The notes under the pieces: model-generated
Told to the model about the DNA's origin: nothing
Database searches by the model: none
What the model saw: only the letters and a program-made list of their open reading frames with translations
Program-made: the position numbers and the translations under genes
Shown here: piece by piece, positions 20,570 through 29,172 of the stretch
How the letters are laid out: every line of letters begins with the position of its first letter
Numbering within the stretch: the stretch's first letter is position 1
Origin: a virus
DNA length: 29,196 bases
Reading direction: 5' to 3' (one strand)
IMG/VR virus record: IMGVR_UViG_3300009537_000124
Span: 1 to 29,196 of that record

Positions 20570-21976
20570 TTATGACCACGCGGGTATATAGCGTGTGTTG
20601 CCGTTAAACGTGATGGGTATCCACTCAGCGGGATTGCCTGCTGATGGTGCGTTTGCCAATGTTCCCGCGCTTGCTCCTGCGCCATCGGTCGCCACAAACC
20701 CGACAATGCCGCCATTAGTAACACTGAATTTACTCACTGATCCAACCTGCAAGTCTAGTAAATTGGCTGCTCCAGAGCCCATAGCGGTTTCGGTAACATC
20801 CAGTAATATACCCGTATATCCAGCCGTGCCAGATTGATTAATTTCTGGATGGATGCCAATGACATTCTGTGTGCCGGAGGAGGCTGTTAATTGATCACCG
20901 CTGCCATGTGTGAACTTAAACACATCCTGAGTGGTGTTATCCATGTTGTAATGAAACTGAACCCCATAACTACCATGCACTTGCAATTGCGACGCGCTCT
21001 GCACAATACCATCTGTGAAGTTGTCATTTCCAATAAGCAGCCATTGGGCTATATGCATCCTCCCATCGTTGGTGATGCTGAATTTGCTCGTTCCCCCAAC
21101 TTGTAAATCAAGTAATCTAGACGTACCCGGACTTGCAGTATCCGTCTGGTTGATAACCAATCCGGTGTCATTGCCGGATGTGGCTTTGTTGGTTGTGTAA
21201 TTGAGGGTTAGGGCAACTTCATTTCCAGTCGCCTGGTCCAGCACAATCGCCGTAGTGGGGGTGATTTGGGTATCACCATCAGCGGTAAATGCGCCACCAC
21301 CACCTGCCGCCTGAAAGGTCGGAGCCGCGCCCGCCCCATTACTGGTCAGCACTTCGCCGGACGATCCCACAGCAACCGTGGTGATAACGCCGGTTGCGTC
21401 CCACGTAATCAGCTCGCCATCTGTTCCATCCGCCAGTTTTGCGATAGCAAGGGCTTTGTCCGCAATTGCCGTGGCATTGCCCACAGACGTTACAGGGCCG
21501 GTCAGATTTGCGTTCGTGGTGACAGTCGCCGCATTGCCGGTAATATTCACCACTTCCTGCCAAGAGCAGGTATTGTCACCGTCCTCGCGTAGGAACTTTG
21601 TACCGCCCGCCTCGCCGGTTGACAGGATTGCCGTTCCCTCTGGTGTTCCAGAAGCAGCAGCCGCCCATTTGAGCCCCGTAGCTTCCGCAGAGTCAGCGGT
21701 AAGCACAAAAGTATCTGCCCCAACCGTCAGCACAGCCGGAGTAGACGCCGCAGAAGCGGCCAGCAAATCGCCCTTGGCGCTGTAGTCCGTTTCCATAACA
21801 GCGCCAGCAGCATTTACATTGGTTGCATCACATGTCACCTTGGCTGTGTTCAGGTCAACAGCGGCCTCAATCAGTGCATTGTTGGCGTTGATTGTCTGCC
21901 CGCCCGCTCGTGAGGTATCGCCTGTACCGTCACCGGCAACCGTGCCGACATTGATGTCTGTTAGGGTTAAAGCCAT
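20570..21976 (-). CDS. Putative fibre-like structural protein with repeated beta motif
   Basis: 468 residues. The N-terminus MALTLTDINVGTVAGDGTGD then INANNALIEAA resembles phage fibre and appendage proteins. The middle is Gly/Ala/Thr-rich. A motif occurs twice: RLLDLQVGGTSKFSITNDG (about residue 297) and NLLDLQVGSVSKFSVTNGG (about residue 411), a beta repeat common in trimeric fibre shafts. It ends NTRYIPAWS. No intramolecular chaperone domain is visible. It sits between the portal-side genes and the internal protein cluster. It may be a head fibre or tail appendage; host recognition is inferred. Confidence 0.72.
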   Translation of the reverse strand: MALTLTDINVGTVAGDGTGDTSRAGGQTINANNALIEAAVDLNTAKVTCDATNVNAAGAVMETDYSAKGDLLAASAASTPAVLTVGADTFVLTADSAEATGLKWAAAASGTPEGTAILSTGEAGGTKFLREDGDNTCSWQEVVNITGNAATVTTNANLTGPVTSVGNATAIADKALAIAKLADGTDGELITWDATGVITTVAVGSSGEVLTSNGAGAAPTFQAAGGGGAFTADGDTQITPTTAIVLDQATGNEVALTLNYTTNKATSGNDTGLVINQTDTASPGTSRLLDLQVGGTSKFSITNDGRMHIAQWLLIGNDNFTDGIVQSASQLQVHGSYGVQFHYNMDNTTQDVFKFTHGSGDQLTASSGTQNVIGIHPEINQSGTAGYTGILLDVTETAMGSGAANLLDLQVGSVSKFSVTNGGIVGFVATDGAGASAGTLANAPSAGNPAEWIPITFNGNTRYIPAWS

Positions 21977-21977
21977 T

Positions 21978-22487
21978 TCAATCCTCTGCCGTTGCCGTCA
22001 CGCTTTCAATCAAGCCTTTTTTGTTGCGCTTTATGTCGAACACCCATTGCAGCGGCCTTTCTTCCGGTTTCTCGCTCACCTTCGCCATAAGTGCCTTAAT
22101 CTGCTTGCTTAGGGGGGTCAAATCGACACCTCTGGCCTCAAGTCGCGCCAACTGCTCGGAATAGTCAGGGTAAGGTGGCGTTTCTGCCAAAGCCCGCATA
22201 ATCGCCCGCTGATTCGCGGTCAGTGATTCGTGCTGCTTGTTCAGGCTTTCGTGCTGTTCCACCAGCCGGTCCACGACATGCCCTGCCAACTCCTGCACCA
22301 ACTGCCGTATGGCAGGCTCAATCTTGCCCAGGGTTGATTTAACCGCGTGTAAACCCTCACCGCCGCGTGACATATCCGCTGACAGTTGAGCCTTCACACT
22401 GCCCGCAATGTGCTCGACAATCGGCTGTAACAACCCATCCATCGGCGGCGGGTTCATGCGGTCCTTGATGTGGGATAACTTACCCAT
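21978..22487 (-). CDS. Small helical structural protein downstream of portal
   Basis: 169 residues. Helical, coiled-coil-like centre (VEQHESLNKQHESLTANQRA) and a C-terminal strand block LQWVFDIKRNKKGLIESVTA. This final block is a common ending in phage proteins located near the portal. ATG 22487 overlaps the portal stop by 8 bases. Function unknown; possibly portal-associated. Confidence 0.68.
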   Translation of the reverse strand: MGKLSHIKDRMNPPPMDGLLQPIVEHIAGSVKAQLSADMSRGGEGLHAVKSTLGKIEPAIRQLVQELAGHVVDRLVEQHESLNKQHESLTANQRAIMRALAETPPYPDYSEQLARLEARGVDLTPLSKQIKALMAKVSEKPEERPLQWVFDIKRNKKGLIESVTATAED

Positions 22488-24423
22488 TAACCACGCCTAC
22501 ATAAGCCGTATCCGCACGTATCTTGTCAGTCTCCGCTTCCGTCTTTTCAACGTCCGCAATAAATTCCTGTAACCCCAGCCCAGAAGCCACAATCTGGTTT
22601 TCAATACGTTGTGCTTCTGTATCAGCAGCTTCCTTGTCCACCCGCGCCCTTGTCTCAGCATCCTTCCGCGCCTCCTCACGCTCGCTGTACTTGCCTAACG
22701 CCTGCTGCATGCCCTGGTTCTGCTGTATCAACTGCTGGCTCTGCTCGCCCACTTGCTGCAATTGCATCTGCATCTGCTGTACCTGCTGCTGGAATTGCTG
22801 CAGTTTTTCAAGGTGCGGGCCTAACTCGTGTACCGCATCCTCCAACTGCTTGCCGTGTTTGTATGAACTGATGGCGAACAAAAGCGTAGACTGTGCAAAG
22901 GCCATAGGTATCGAGCCGGACTGAACGGCGGGTATTAACTGCCCCATCAAACCAACCAGGGATTCAATCAGTTCCATCGTCTGCTGGCGATTCTCTGCGT
23001 CATCGGACTGAATTGTCGAGTCCGTTTCAATGTCAATGGCGAATGAGCGGCCAATGTCGCTCTGCATGATTTCCTGCATGCGGGGCGTGACCTCAATGCC
23101 CGTCATGAGAAATAACTGCTGCGGGTCGAAGTGCTCGCACATGACCTCGGCCATCATGCGAAATACAGCCCGCCAGATCCGCGCTACCTCACCAATTTTC
23201 TCGCTGAGCCGCACATTGGCCCACTGGCCCTTAATCTGCTGCGCCGTAGCAGTCTCCTGCTTCTCGCTGGAGCCGCGCACGATATCCGATATGCCGATAA
23301 TCTCGTATATCTGCTTGACGACCAGCTCGCGCTGTTCCTGCAATGCCTGAATGGTCTGGATTTTCTCCAGCATCGGCATATGCCCGACCACGCCCTGTAC
23401 ATTGTTCAGGCCCGAAGCGGCCAGGCTTGTCACCGGCAGCAGCGAACCATCCTCCGCATTCATCGCCGCCTTGAGCGCCTCAGCTACAGACGCATCGTAA
23501 AAACCTACATCCTTGACCTGCTTGCGGAGTTTTAACAGCCTGCCGGTAATCTCGTTAAGTTCGACCACCTGCTTTTTAATGAACTCATAATCGGGACGGG
23601 GGATGAGTTCATCATGCTTGAGATTGGCGAACAAAGGTTGGGGCGAGGGAAAGAAACCCTGCAGTTTGAGCGGGTCGGGATACTTGTCTAATACCTTGGA
23701 GTGATTGGGCGTTATCACGTAAACAGTACGGGAAGGTTTATACCAAATCTCGTACACGATAAGCTCGTTAGCATAGTCGCTGGCTTTGCGCTTCTTTTCG
23801 TCCTTTTCCTCGACGCCGCCGTTGACCTGAATACCGTATTCGTCCTCGACCTCATGGCGGGGCTTGAAGGTCTTGTACGCTACCCAGTCAACATCCTTCC
23901 ACGCCTTGCCTGGCTCCCACAAAAAATGGTTCCAGGGCACATGCTCAATCGTAACTGACTGTGCGGCAATCTGCTCCAACCCCTGCTCGTAAGTGGGCTC
24001 GCCCGCATAGCCTTCGGGCTGTACGTCTGGGGCTTTTTCGGAGATACTGTCGAATACAACCCGGGGAACACCCAGGCCCACCTCGACATAATCGCGTACA
24101 ACGCTATTGGCGGGGCTGTCGAAATCCTCAACATCAATCGAGTACTCAATGCCACGCTCGACCAGTTGTGCTAGCTGCTTCTCGTCCTGGTCTGCCCGCT
24201 GATAGCGCCTGCGTACATCCGGCCTGGGCCGGTTGGAGTAAATCGTGGCCCGTAAAATATGGGTATTCGTCCACTGAATGTTGAACGCATTGGGCTTGTC
24301 GCCAGTATCACGCGCTGCGCCTGCCGCATCGTCGGCCTCTTTGTGGAAGTCCTGCAACGCCTTCTTCGCCTTGTCAATCTTGGCGTTCCAGTAGCGGACT
24401 GTTTTCTGGTCTTTCTTTACCAT
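22480..24423 (-). CDS. Portal protein
   Basis: 647 residues, the length of large podovirus (P22-like) portals. It forms the dodecameric DNA entry channel of the head. Visible elements: N-terminal NTHILRATIYSNRPRPDVRR typical of this portal class, SVTIEHVPWNHFLWEPG, KQIYEIIGISDIVRGSS, and a long Gln-rich coiled coil at residues 530-590 (LEKLQQFQQQVQQMQMQLQQ), which may form a barrel extending into the capsid. It follows the large terminase with a 7-base overlap, the standard order. Confidence 0.9.
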   Translation of the reverse strand: MVKKDQKTVRYWNAKIDKAKKALQDFHKEADDAAGAARDTGDKPNAFNIQWTNTHILRATIYSNRPRPDVRRRYQRADQDEKQLAQLVERGIEYSIDVEDFDSPANSVVRDYVEVGLGVPRVVFDSISEKAPDVQPEGYAGEPTYEQGLEQIAAQSVTIEHVPWNHFLWEPGKAWKDVDWVAYKTFKPRHEVEDEYGIQVNGGVEEKDEKKRKASDYANELIVYEIWYKPSRTVYVITPNHSKVLDKYPDPLKLQGFFPSPQPLFANLKHDELIPRPDYEFIKKQVVELNEITGRLLKLRKQVKDVGFYDASVAEALKAAMNAEDGSLLPVTSLAASGLNNVQGVVGHMPMLEKIQTIQALQEQRELVVKQIYEIIGISDIVRGSSEKQETATAQQIKGQWANVRLSEKIGEVARIWRAVFRMMAEVMCEHFDPQQLFLMTGIEVTPRMQEIMQSDIGRSFAIDIETDSTIQSDDAENRQQTMELIESLVGLMGQLIPAVQSGSIPMAFAQSTLLFAISSYKHGKQLEDAVHELGPHLEKLQQFQQQVQQMQMQLQQVGEQSQQLIQQNQGMQQALGKYSEREEARKDAETRARVDKEAADTEAQRIENQIVASGLGLQEFIADVEKTEAETDKIRADTAYVGVVNG

Positions 24424-25883
24424 GCGTTATCTACCGGCTTGTAAAAGTCATCCACAAAGAGTTCAACCTTGTCTATGAGTAAGGGCTTTTCAGGCGGTGG
24501 CGGCTTGGCCTTGCTCCATGTCTGGTCAATAAAGCGGCCAAACAGTGAGCAGGTATCTACCGCATCGTCATAGCGCCCTGCGGGAAAGCGCAGTAACTGG
24601 TCTTTGACACGCTCGGCCAGGGGATTCTGCGGCCAGTACACCAGCCCTTGACTACATAGGGCCTGGAACGGTCGGGCAGACGCTTCCTTGTTAGCTGCGC
24701 TGTGAGGGAGCCACTCCAGCGCACACAGGGCGTTATCGTCCAGCATGCGCCTTCTGAGTATCGGTTCAATCGCACGCCGGATGGGGCCAGACTCGCCAAT
24801 AAACCATAGGGGCCTCCAAAACCGGATCCGCTCGACAATCTCGGTTATCCACACATCGGCCGTGGTTTGCCCGTACCACCAGTCGAGCAGATATATCCGC
24901 CTGTCCGGTGATACGCCCCACACGCCCAGCTCGGTAAAATCGCCACCGTTTTCGGTCACGGCAAAGTCACCCGACATGTAAATATTCAAGTGCTCGGGCG
25001 CTGTGTCGTAAGCGTTAAACCACTCGCGCTTAAAGAACGTGCCTTCGTCAGCAGTGGGCTTTTGCTGATATATCGCCAGCCAGTCCCTTGCGGTCATTGT
25101 GGCCCGCATGTTTGCAAGGAAATCTAGCGGCTTTTCCTCGGGCCATAAGGCTTCTTCGTGGTCGGTATGCTCGTGGTTAATGGCCGGCAGGTTAATCCGG
25201 TGCCACTTCTCGCCCGACTCTGCCGCCTTTTCCAGAATACGGCCGGTTAAGTCGTATTCATTCCAGCGCGTGTTGATGACAATTTTCGGCGCATCTTTCG
25301 ACAGCCGCGTCATGAACACATTGGTGTACCAGCGCCAAACTTCTTCTTGCCTTAGTTCGCTGTCGCCTTCCTTGGAGTCTTTGAACGGGTCATCAATAAT
25401 CCCAAACGTGCCGGGCCTGCCTGTTAGTGACGTGCCAACGCCAGCGGATATGTAATAACCACCTACACTGGTCTGCCACCTGTTAGCTGCCTTGCTGTCA
25501 GCGCGTAACTCAATGCCGGGAAACACGTTCTGATACCGCTCGGATATGACAATATCCCGCACTTCCCGGCCAACGTCAGACGCCAGGTCCTGGTTGTACG
25601 TGCCGGATATAATCCTCGACCCCGGCATCTTGCCCATAACATAAGCGGGCAAGCGTCTTGTGGTCAGCTCAGACTTGCCGTGCTGCGGCGGTGCCTCTAC
25701 CAGTAGATTCCTAATCTTGCCCGATACAACAGCGTCCAGGGCGTCAGCGATACATCGGTGTAACTCGGCGGCTCTATAGTCAGGCTTGGTGTACTCAGTG
25801 AATGACAGCAGGTTTGTTCGTGCTGCGTCCCGGCTTAGAATCTCCTGCGCTGCCTGCTGCGGCGATACGGAGCAATTCGTCAC
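24417..25883 (-). CDS. terL: Large terminase subunit (ATPase-nuclease)
   Basis: 488 residues. It packages DNA into the head and cuts the concatemer. The Walker A-type motif is EAPPQHGKS (residues 63-71), Walker B GIIDDP (D164, D165), and the start of the nuclease domain is IYMSGDFAVTENGGDF. Start: GTG 25883, preceded by AGAGGA at a good distance and overlapping the small terminase gene by 89 bases. The N-terminal NLLSFTEYTKPDY fits the family start, so this position is preferred to a later one. Confidence 0.93.
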   Translation of the reverse strand: MTNCSVSPQQAAQEILSRDAARTNLLSFTEYTKPDYRAAELHRCIADALDAVVSGKIRNLLVEAPPQHGKSELTTRRLPAYVMGKMPGSRIISGTYNQDLASDVGREVRDIVISERYQNVFPGIELRADSKAANRWQTSVGGYYISAGVGTSLTGRPGTFGIIDDPFKDSKEGDSELRQEEVWRWYTNVFMTRLSKDAPKIVINTRWNEYDLTGRILEKAAESGEKWHRINLPAINHEHTDHEEALWPEEKPLDFLANMRATMTARDWLAIYQQKPTADEGTFFKREWFNAYDTAPEHLNIYMSGDFAVTENGGDFTELGVWGVSPDRRIYLLDWWYGQTTADVWITEIVERIRFWRPLWFIGESGPIRRAIEPILRRRMLDDNALCALEWLPHSAANKEASARPFQALCSQGLVYWPQNPLAERVKDQLLRFPAGRYDDAVDTCSLFGRFIDQTWSKAKPPPPEKPLLIDKVELFVDDFYKPVDNAW

Positions 25884-26100
25884 GAGTCATTTCCTCTGCG
25901 GTCTTGCTGCCGATATCGCCACTGTGCTCTACAGCCTTGAGGTCGGGCAGTGCCTTGTTGAGTAATATGCGGGCCGCGTTTATCTGTGTGGCCTTGAGCT
26001 CCAGCTCTCCTTTGATATGCGCCCGCAACTTATCAATAATCATGGTTGCGTCTATCCGCTCTTTAGCTTTGGTGGGGTAAGGTTTTCTGCGTTTATCCAT
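25795..26100 (-). CDS. terS: Small terminase subunit
   Basis: 101 residues, probably the DNA-recognition subunit. The start MDKRRKPYPTKAKERIDATM is followed by KATQINAARILLNKALPDLK, a helix-turn-helix-like pattern common in small terminases, with a variable C-terminal tail. It lies directly before terL and overlaps it. Shine-Dalgarno is weak. The cleavage site or packaging strategy cannot be inferred. Confidence 0.78.
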   Translation of the reverse strand: MDKRRKPYPTKAKERIDATMIIDKLRAHIKGELELKATQINAARILLNKALPDLKAVEHSGDIGSKTAEEMTRDELLRIAAAGSAGDSKPGRSTNKPAVIH

Positions 26101-26130
26101 TTGTAATGCCGTTTAAAACCTGGTAATCAC

Positions 26131-26892
26131 TTATGCCTCGTACCCTTTAAGCTCAATCAAGAACTGGCCTGCATCGTAAGTGCCTGGAGTTCCTGCTACA
26201 CCCGCGCTCAGGTAGATGTAATCTGAGGTGGCGTCCGGCAGGTCAGTCAGAGCCGTTACGTCATTGAGCGCCCAGTTGCCGCCCTTGGCTAATAGTGCGA
26301 TATAGTCTGCTAAACCGGTAACGTCCGCGTCCTCTGCTCCGGTGGATGCGCTGGCGGCGCTGAAATCAATATCAGCAACGCCCGTAGTTGGCACTTCCAG
26401 GCAGGTCACTGACCCGCTGAATATCTGCCCGGACTCGCTGAGCTGCACCTGCCCAAAATGAGCGTTAGCTGCGTCATCATCACCGATAATATCGTTCAGC
26501 GTGGTGGACACCAGCAACCCGGCAATATCAATAAAAATATGGGTTGTGATGATTTTGCCTTGTTTGGTGATTTCACTGGAAATCGCCGCTGCACCGGCAA
26601 CGCCACTACCCTCACCAACGGCCATTGCAGCACCGCTTATATCGCCGGTAACGCCGCCTGTCACATTACCCGTTACATCGCCCGTTACATCACCTGTTAA
26701 ATTACCCGTAACATCGCCGGTAACGTCACCCGTTACGCCACCTGTGGCTGTAAGCACGCCGGTTACGGCAAGCGTTTCGGCGACCGTGGCCGCACCTCCT
26801 ACCGTTAAATCATCGACAACACTGGCACCCGTCTCGCCAGAGTTGATGATGAACTTATTTGCATAACAGTCGTAATATCTTCTGTCTGGCAT
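26131..26892 (-). CDS. Structural protein with tandem VTGD-type repeats
   Basis: 253 residues, ATG 26892 with GGAGG upstream. Residues 52-87 are a run of nine four-residue units [VLI][TS]G[DNGA] (for example VTGDVTGDVTGNLTGD), likely a beta-solenoid-like spike or shaft. The N-terminus SVVDDLTVGGAATVAETLAV and the C-terminal globular part (TDLPDATSDYIYLSAGV, FLIELKGYEA) flank it. Such repeats occur in phage appendage proteins. The position before the terminase genes is common for minor virion proteins. Role inferred. Confidence 0.7.
   Translation of the reverse strand: MPDRRYYDCYANKFIINSGETGASVVDDLTVGGAATVAETLAVTGVLTATGGVTGDVTGDVTGNLTGDVTGDVTGNVTGGVTGDISGAAMAVGEGSGVAGAAAISSEITKQGKIITTHIFIDIAGLLVSTTLNDIIGDDDAANAHFGQVQLSESGQIFSGSVTCLEVPTTGVADIDFSAASASTGAEDADVTGLADYIALLAKGGNWALNDVTALTDLPDATSDYIYLSAGVAGTPGTYDAGQFLIELKGYEA
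26632..26739 (-). repeat. Coding tandem repeat region (12-base units)
   Basis: Nine imperfect 12-base units encode [VLI][TS]G[DNGA]. On the + strand they read as repeats of the kind cccgttacatcg / ccggtaacgtca. Units differ mostly at third codon positions, indicating selection on the protein repeat and an old expansion. Confidence 0.8.
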
Positions 26893-26909
26893 TTGCCAAT
26901 CCTCCGTAG

Positions 26910-27227
26910 TTAAATTGCCCCGCCACTAAGCACCGGCGATGCCTGAACTGCAATTGCGGCCGCCCTTGCTGTGTACACCACCCGCACCGTCCCGCCTGAC
27001 CAGATGACACTTGGGCGTGTAGCACCTAGTGCTATGGCCGCCGAGCTGCCGGTGTAGTTGTCGTATACCGCCTGGTATGCGCCCGCCGCGTCTTTTACCT
27101 GCAGTGCGCCGGTATCTGACCCGTGTGTACCGTATGCGGTTATGCGCTGCGGGAACCGCTCGCAATCAATGTCCTCAGACGTTCCGGCTCCGGTGGCGCT
27201 TGCCAGGTAGATAATCTCGTTGCTCAT
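26910..27227 (-). CDS. Small beta-rich structural protein
   Basis: 105 residues. MSNEIIYLASATGAGTSEDI, then YTGSSAAIALGATRPSVIWS and VRVVYTARAAAIAVQASPVL: alternating hydrophobic, small and Gly residues suggest a beta barrel similar to decoration or minor capsid proteins. It lies between lysis and packaging genes. No family recognised. Confidence 0.65.
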   Translation of the reverse strand: MSNEIIYLASATGAGTSEDIDCERFPQRITAYGTHGSDTGALQVKDAAGAYQAVYDNYTGSSAAIALGATRPSVIWSGGTVRVVYTARAAAIAVQASPVLSGGAI

Positions 27228-27245
27228 GGTTTGGTCCCTGTTTGG

Positions 27246-27533
27246 TCAGTTTTTTTGCTGCGCATTGTCAATGGCGCGTAGTTGGTCGTTGGCTTTGCGA
27301 TTTTGCGCGGCACATTCCATCGCCCACTCCAGCAGCCCGCCGTTGGTGGTGAAAGTTGGTGTTGGGCACTCCCGCACAATCGTGTATTCGCTATCTATCT
27401 TGACCAGCTCGCGGCTGACAATGACGTCAGGTACACACTCGAAGGAGGGTCTAATTTCCGGCGGACTCGCGCACCCGGTCAGCAGTACCAGCAGGCACAG
27501 GCTCAGCGGCCCAAGTTTGTAAGGTAAGGTCAC
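27246..27533 (-). CDS. Rz1-like outer-membrane spanin lipoprotein
   Basis: 95 residues from GTG 27533. Signal peptide with lipobox LLTGC (Cys21). The mature part starts ASPPEIRPS and is followed by two Cys. The gene begins inside the 3' end of the i-spanin gene in a different frame (83-base overlap), the classic Rz/Rz1 arrangement. It would connect the outer membrane with the inner-membrane spanin and fuse membranes in the last step of lysis. It is longer than lambda Rz1. Confidence 0.82.
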   Translation of the reverse strand: MTLPYKLGPLSLCLLVLLTGCASPPEIRPSFECVPDVIVSRELVKIDSEYTIVRECPTPTFTTNGGLLEWAMECAAQNRKANDQLRAIDNAQQKN

Positions 27534-27906
27534 TCGTGCGTGCCTCTAGTAGGTTGCGCTTGGCCGTAGCCAATGCGCTGCTGGTTCTGTTGATTTCCGC
27601 CCTCAGAATGGCTGCGTTTGTCTCTGATTTGAGGACTCGTTCACGTTCTTTCGCTACCTCAGCCAGCAGCCGGTCGTTAGTGGCTTTTATTCGTTGGTTG
27701 AGTTGGGCTATTTCATCGCCTTTGGCGATATTGTCAATTTCAAGGACTTCGATTCTGCCCTGCGCTTGCCGCAAATCCGCCTTGCGTTTGGCATCGTTGC
27801 TGGTGTGAATGGCATACCCTGCCAGAGTTGATGCAACAAAGGCGCTGATGATGTACCACTTGGCCGCGATGATTGAGCTGGCGGCAAATTTAAGCAGTTT
27901 CCACAT
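27451..27906 (-). CDS. Rz-like inner-membrane spanin
   Basis: 151 residues from ATG 27906 (TAATG overlap with the preceding stop). One N-terminal transmembrane segment (about residues 18-35, YIISAFVASTLAGYAI) and then a long periplasmic coiled coil (KADLRQAQGRIEVLEIDNIA, then LNQRIKATNDRLLAEVAKER). This matches the i-spanin layout, and the Rz1-like gene is nested at its end. It acts with Rz1 in outer-membrane disruption. Confidence 0.85.
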   Translation of the reverse strand: MWKLLKFAASSIIAAKWYIISAFVASTLAGYAIHTSNDAKRKADLRQAQGRIEVLEIDNIAKGDEIAQLNQRIKATNDRLLAEVAKERERVLKSETNAAILRAEINRTSSALATAKRNLLEARTSDLTLQTWAAEPVPAGTADRVRESAGN

Positions 27907-28172
27907 TACAACTGCCGCTCGTGATTTGGACAAATAAGCCTAACTGGATGCGGGTAGATTTTATCCACCACAATCAGGTAAAGGCCGTTGCCCTTGGCTA
28001 CCAGGTCAATCTCTACGTCATGCGGCAAGTGTGGCAACTGCATGATGCGGATTAAATCTGTGTTGATGGCAACCAGGCGTGCAGTTGTAACGCGGTACGT
28101 TACACATATCGCCAGCAGGCAGGCGGAAAAGACCACCAGGATATATACCAGGGACGTTTTCAAAAGCGCCAC
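27906..28172 (-). CDS. Small membrane-anchored protein in the lysis cassette
   Basis: 88 residues. N-terminal transmembrane segment (LVYILVVFSACLLAICVTY, residues 8-26) and a soluble tail with LPHDVEIDLVAKGNGLYLIV and ending CPNHERQL. It overlaps the transglycosylase gene end by 13 bases and the spanin start by one. It may be a lysis accessory or antiholin; no family recognised. Confidence 0.68.
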   Translation of the reverse strand: MALLKTSLVYILVVFSACLLAICVTYRVTTARLVAINTDLIRIMQLPHLPHDVEIDLVAKGNGLYLIVVDKIYPHPVRLICPNHERQL

Positions 28173-28801
28173 CTGTACGCGATAAAAACCGCTCCCGGCA
28201 AGTACGCCGACTCAGCAATCAAACCCTGGTAGTGACTTGGGATAATTGCCACATAGCGGATGGTCTCCATGCTGTGGATGTGCCCCGTCACCGCCCATAA
28301 GTGCGGTGCAATGTCCGACCACAGCCGTGCGCCATTGGACCGGGCCTGAGCCTTCAGGATCCAGCCCGCCCCCGCGTTATACCCGGCCCAGCCGAGTTGC
28401 AGCCTTTGAAATCTGGTGTCTCGCGGCCACCAAACGCGGATATTACGCCGTAAAATCCACGCCCCGGCACGTACGTTTTTACGTGCGTCGAATCGGTCAG
28501 CCCATGACAGCCCGGCATCTTGCGCGGCCCCAGGCATGAGTTGTAATAGTCCGCTTGCGCCGGCAGAACTTACGGCAAACGGGTTAAGAGAAGATTCCTG
28601 GATTGCCTGCGCTTTCAGCCAGCGCCAATCATCGCCAGGAAGGTAGCCGTACAGATAGCGCGTTGTGGACTCGCGGAAGTAATCATCAAATGATTGCGCC
28701 TGCAAGCAGGGCGAAACCAATAAGCAGGCAAAAACCCAAACGAACAAGACCGAAATAAACCGCAACCGCCAGTGCTGATTTACGGATTTCCGGCCAAACA
28801 T
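28160..28801 (-). CDS. Secreted lytic transglycosylase endolysin (SLT family)
   Basis: 213 residues from ATG 28801. Residues 1-35 form a signal peptide or N-terminal anchor (RFISVLFVWVFACLLVSPCL, then QAQ). SLT-domain motifs: catalytic E69 in AIQESSLNP, SAGASGLLQLMPGAAQDAGL, and GWAGYNAG. It cleaves peptidoglycan glycan strands, acting as endolysin. Because it has its own export signal, host Sec could deliver it; the neighbouring holin-like gene would then time lysis. The signal-peptide coding region overlaps the holin-like frame by 116 bases. Confidence 0.9.
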   Translation of the reverse strand: MFGRKSVNQHWRLRFISVLFVWVFACLLVSPCLQAQSFDDYFRESTTRYLYGYLPGDDWRWLKAQAIQESSLNPFAVSSAGASGLLQLMPGAAQDAGLSWADRFDARKNVRAGAWILRRNIRVWWPRDTRFQRLQLGWAGYNAGAGWILKAQARSNGARLWSDIAPHLWAVTGHIHSMETIRYVAIIPSHYQGLIAESAYLPGAVFIAYRWRF

Positions 28802-28922
28802 CACGGCTCCAGCGCAGTCCAATCGACCACAGGTGAAAGCGCACCATGCCTATATATCCGGCGATAGCGACAAAAACAATCAGTAAGAAAAAAAAACGGG
28901 AGGTCAGAAAATCAATTAGCAT
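28686..28922 (-). CDS. Holin-like protein with two transmembrane segments
   Basis: 78 residues. TM1 about residues 9-28 (RFFFLLIVFVAIAGYIG), TM2 about residues 52-77 (AVAVYFGLVRLGFCLLIG then FALLAGAII), with a charged loop between. Length, topology and place before the endolysin fit a holin. The 3' part lies out of frame over the signal peptide of the transglycosylase. The sequence does not match a holin family I know, so the call is from topology and context. Confidence 0.7.
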   Translation of the reverse strand: MLIDFLTSRFFFLLIVFVAIAGYIGMVRFHLWSIGLRWSRDVWPEIRKSALAVAVYFGLVRLGFCLLIGFALLAGAII

Positions 28923-29172
28923 TTTTGCGGTCGATTTTACCGTCGAGTAACTCTAAGCGGCGGATAATCTCTGTGTATTGCAGATTCCGTTCGTTCCTGT
29001 CCTGGATAATCAGTTTTTCGTTTTGGTCAATCCGCACAGTGTTTACGTTGACCTTCCCGTCCAGTTGGAAAATCCAAAAAACAAGCGCGGCTGTAGCCGT
29101 AATAGACATCACCAGTGACCCGACCGATATCCGCTTGTCTATGTGCCATCCTTGGTCATCAAGTACATTCAT
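28912..29172 (-). CDS. Small membrane protein with coiled coil, first lysis gene
   Basis: 86 residues, ATG 29172 with GAAGGA upstream. One transmembrane segment (about residues 17-36, VGSLVMSITATAALVFWIF) and a C-terminal helix with heptad-like spacing (RNERNLQYTEIIRRLELLDG). Similar one-span proteins precede holin genes in many phages and may be holin partners or antiholins. Overlaps the holin-like start by 11 bases. Confidence 0.72.
   Translation of the reverse strand: MNVLDDQGWHIDKRISVGSLVMSITATAALVFWIFQLDGKVNVNTVRIDQNEKLIIQDRNERNLQYTEIIRRLELLDGKIDRKNAN

Noticed and set aside
24845-24853. Perfect DnaA-box-like TTATCCACA
   Set aside because: A single copy inside the terminase gene, with no AT-rich region or further boxes; not an origin.
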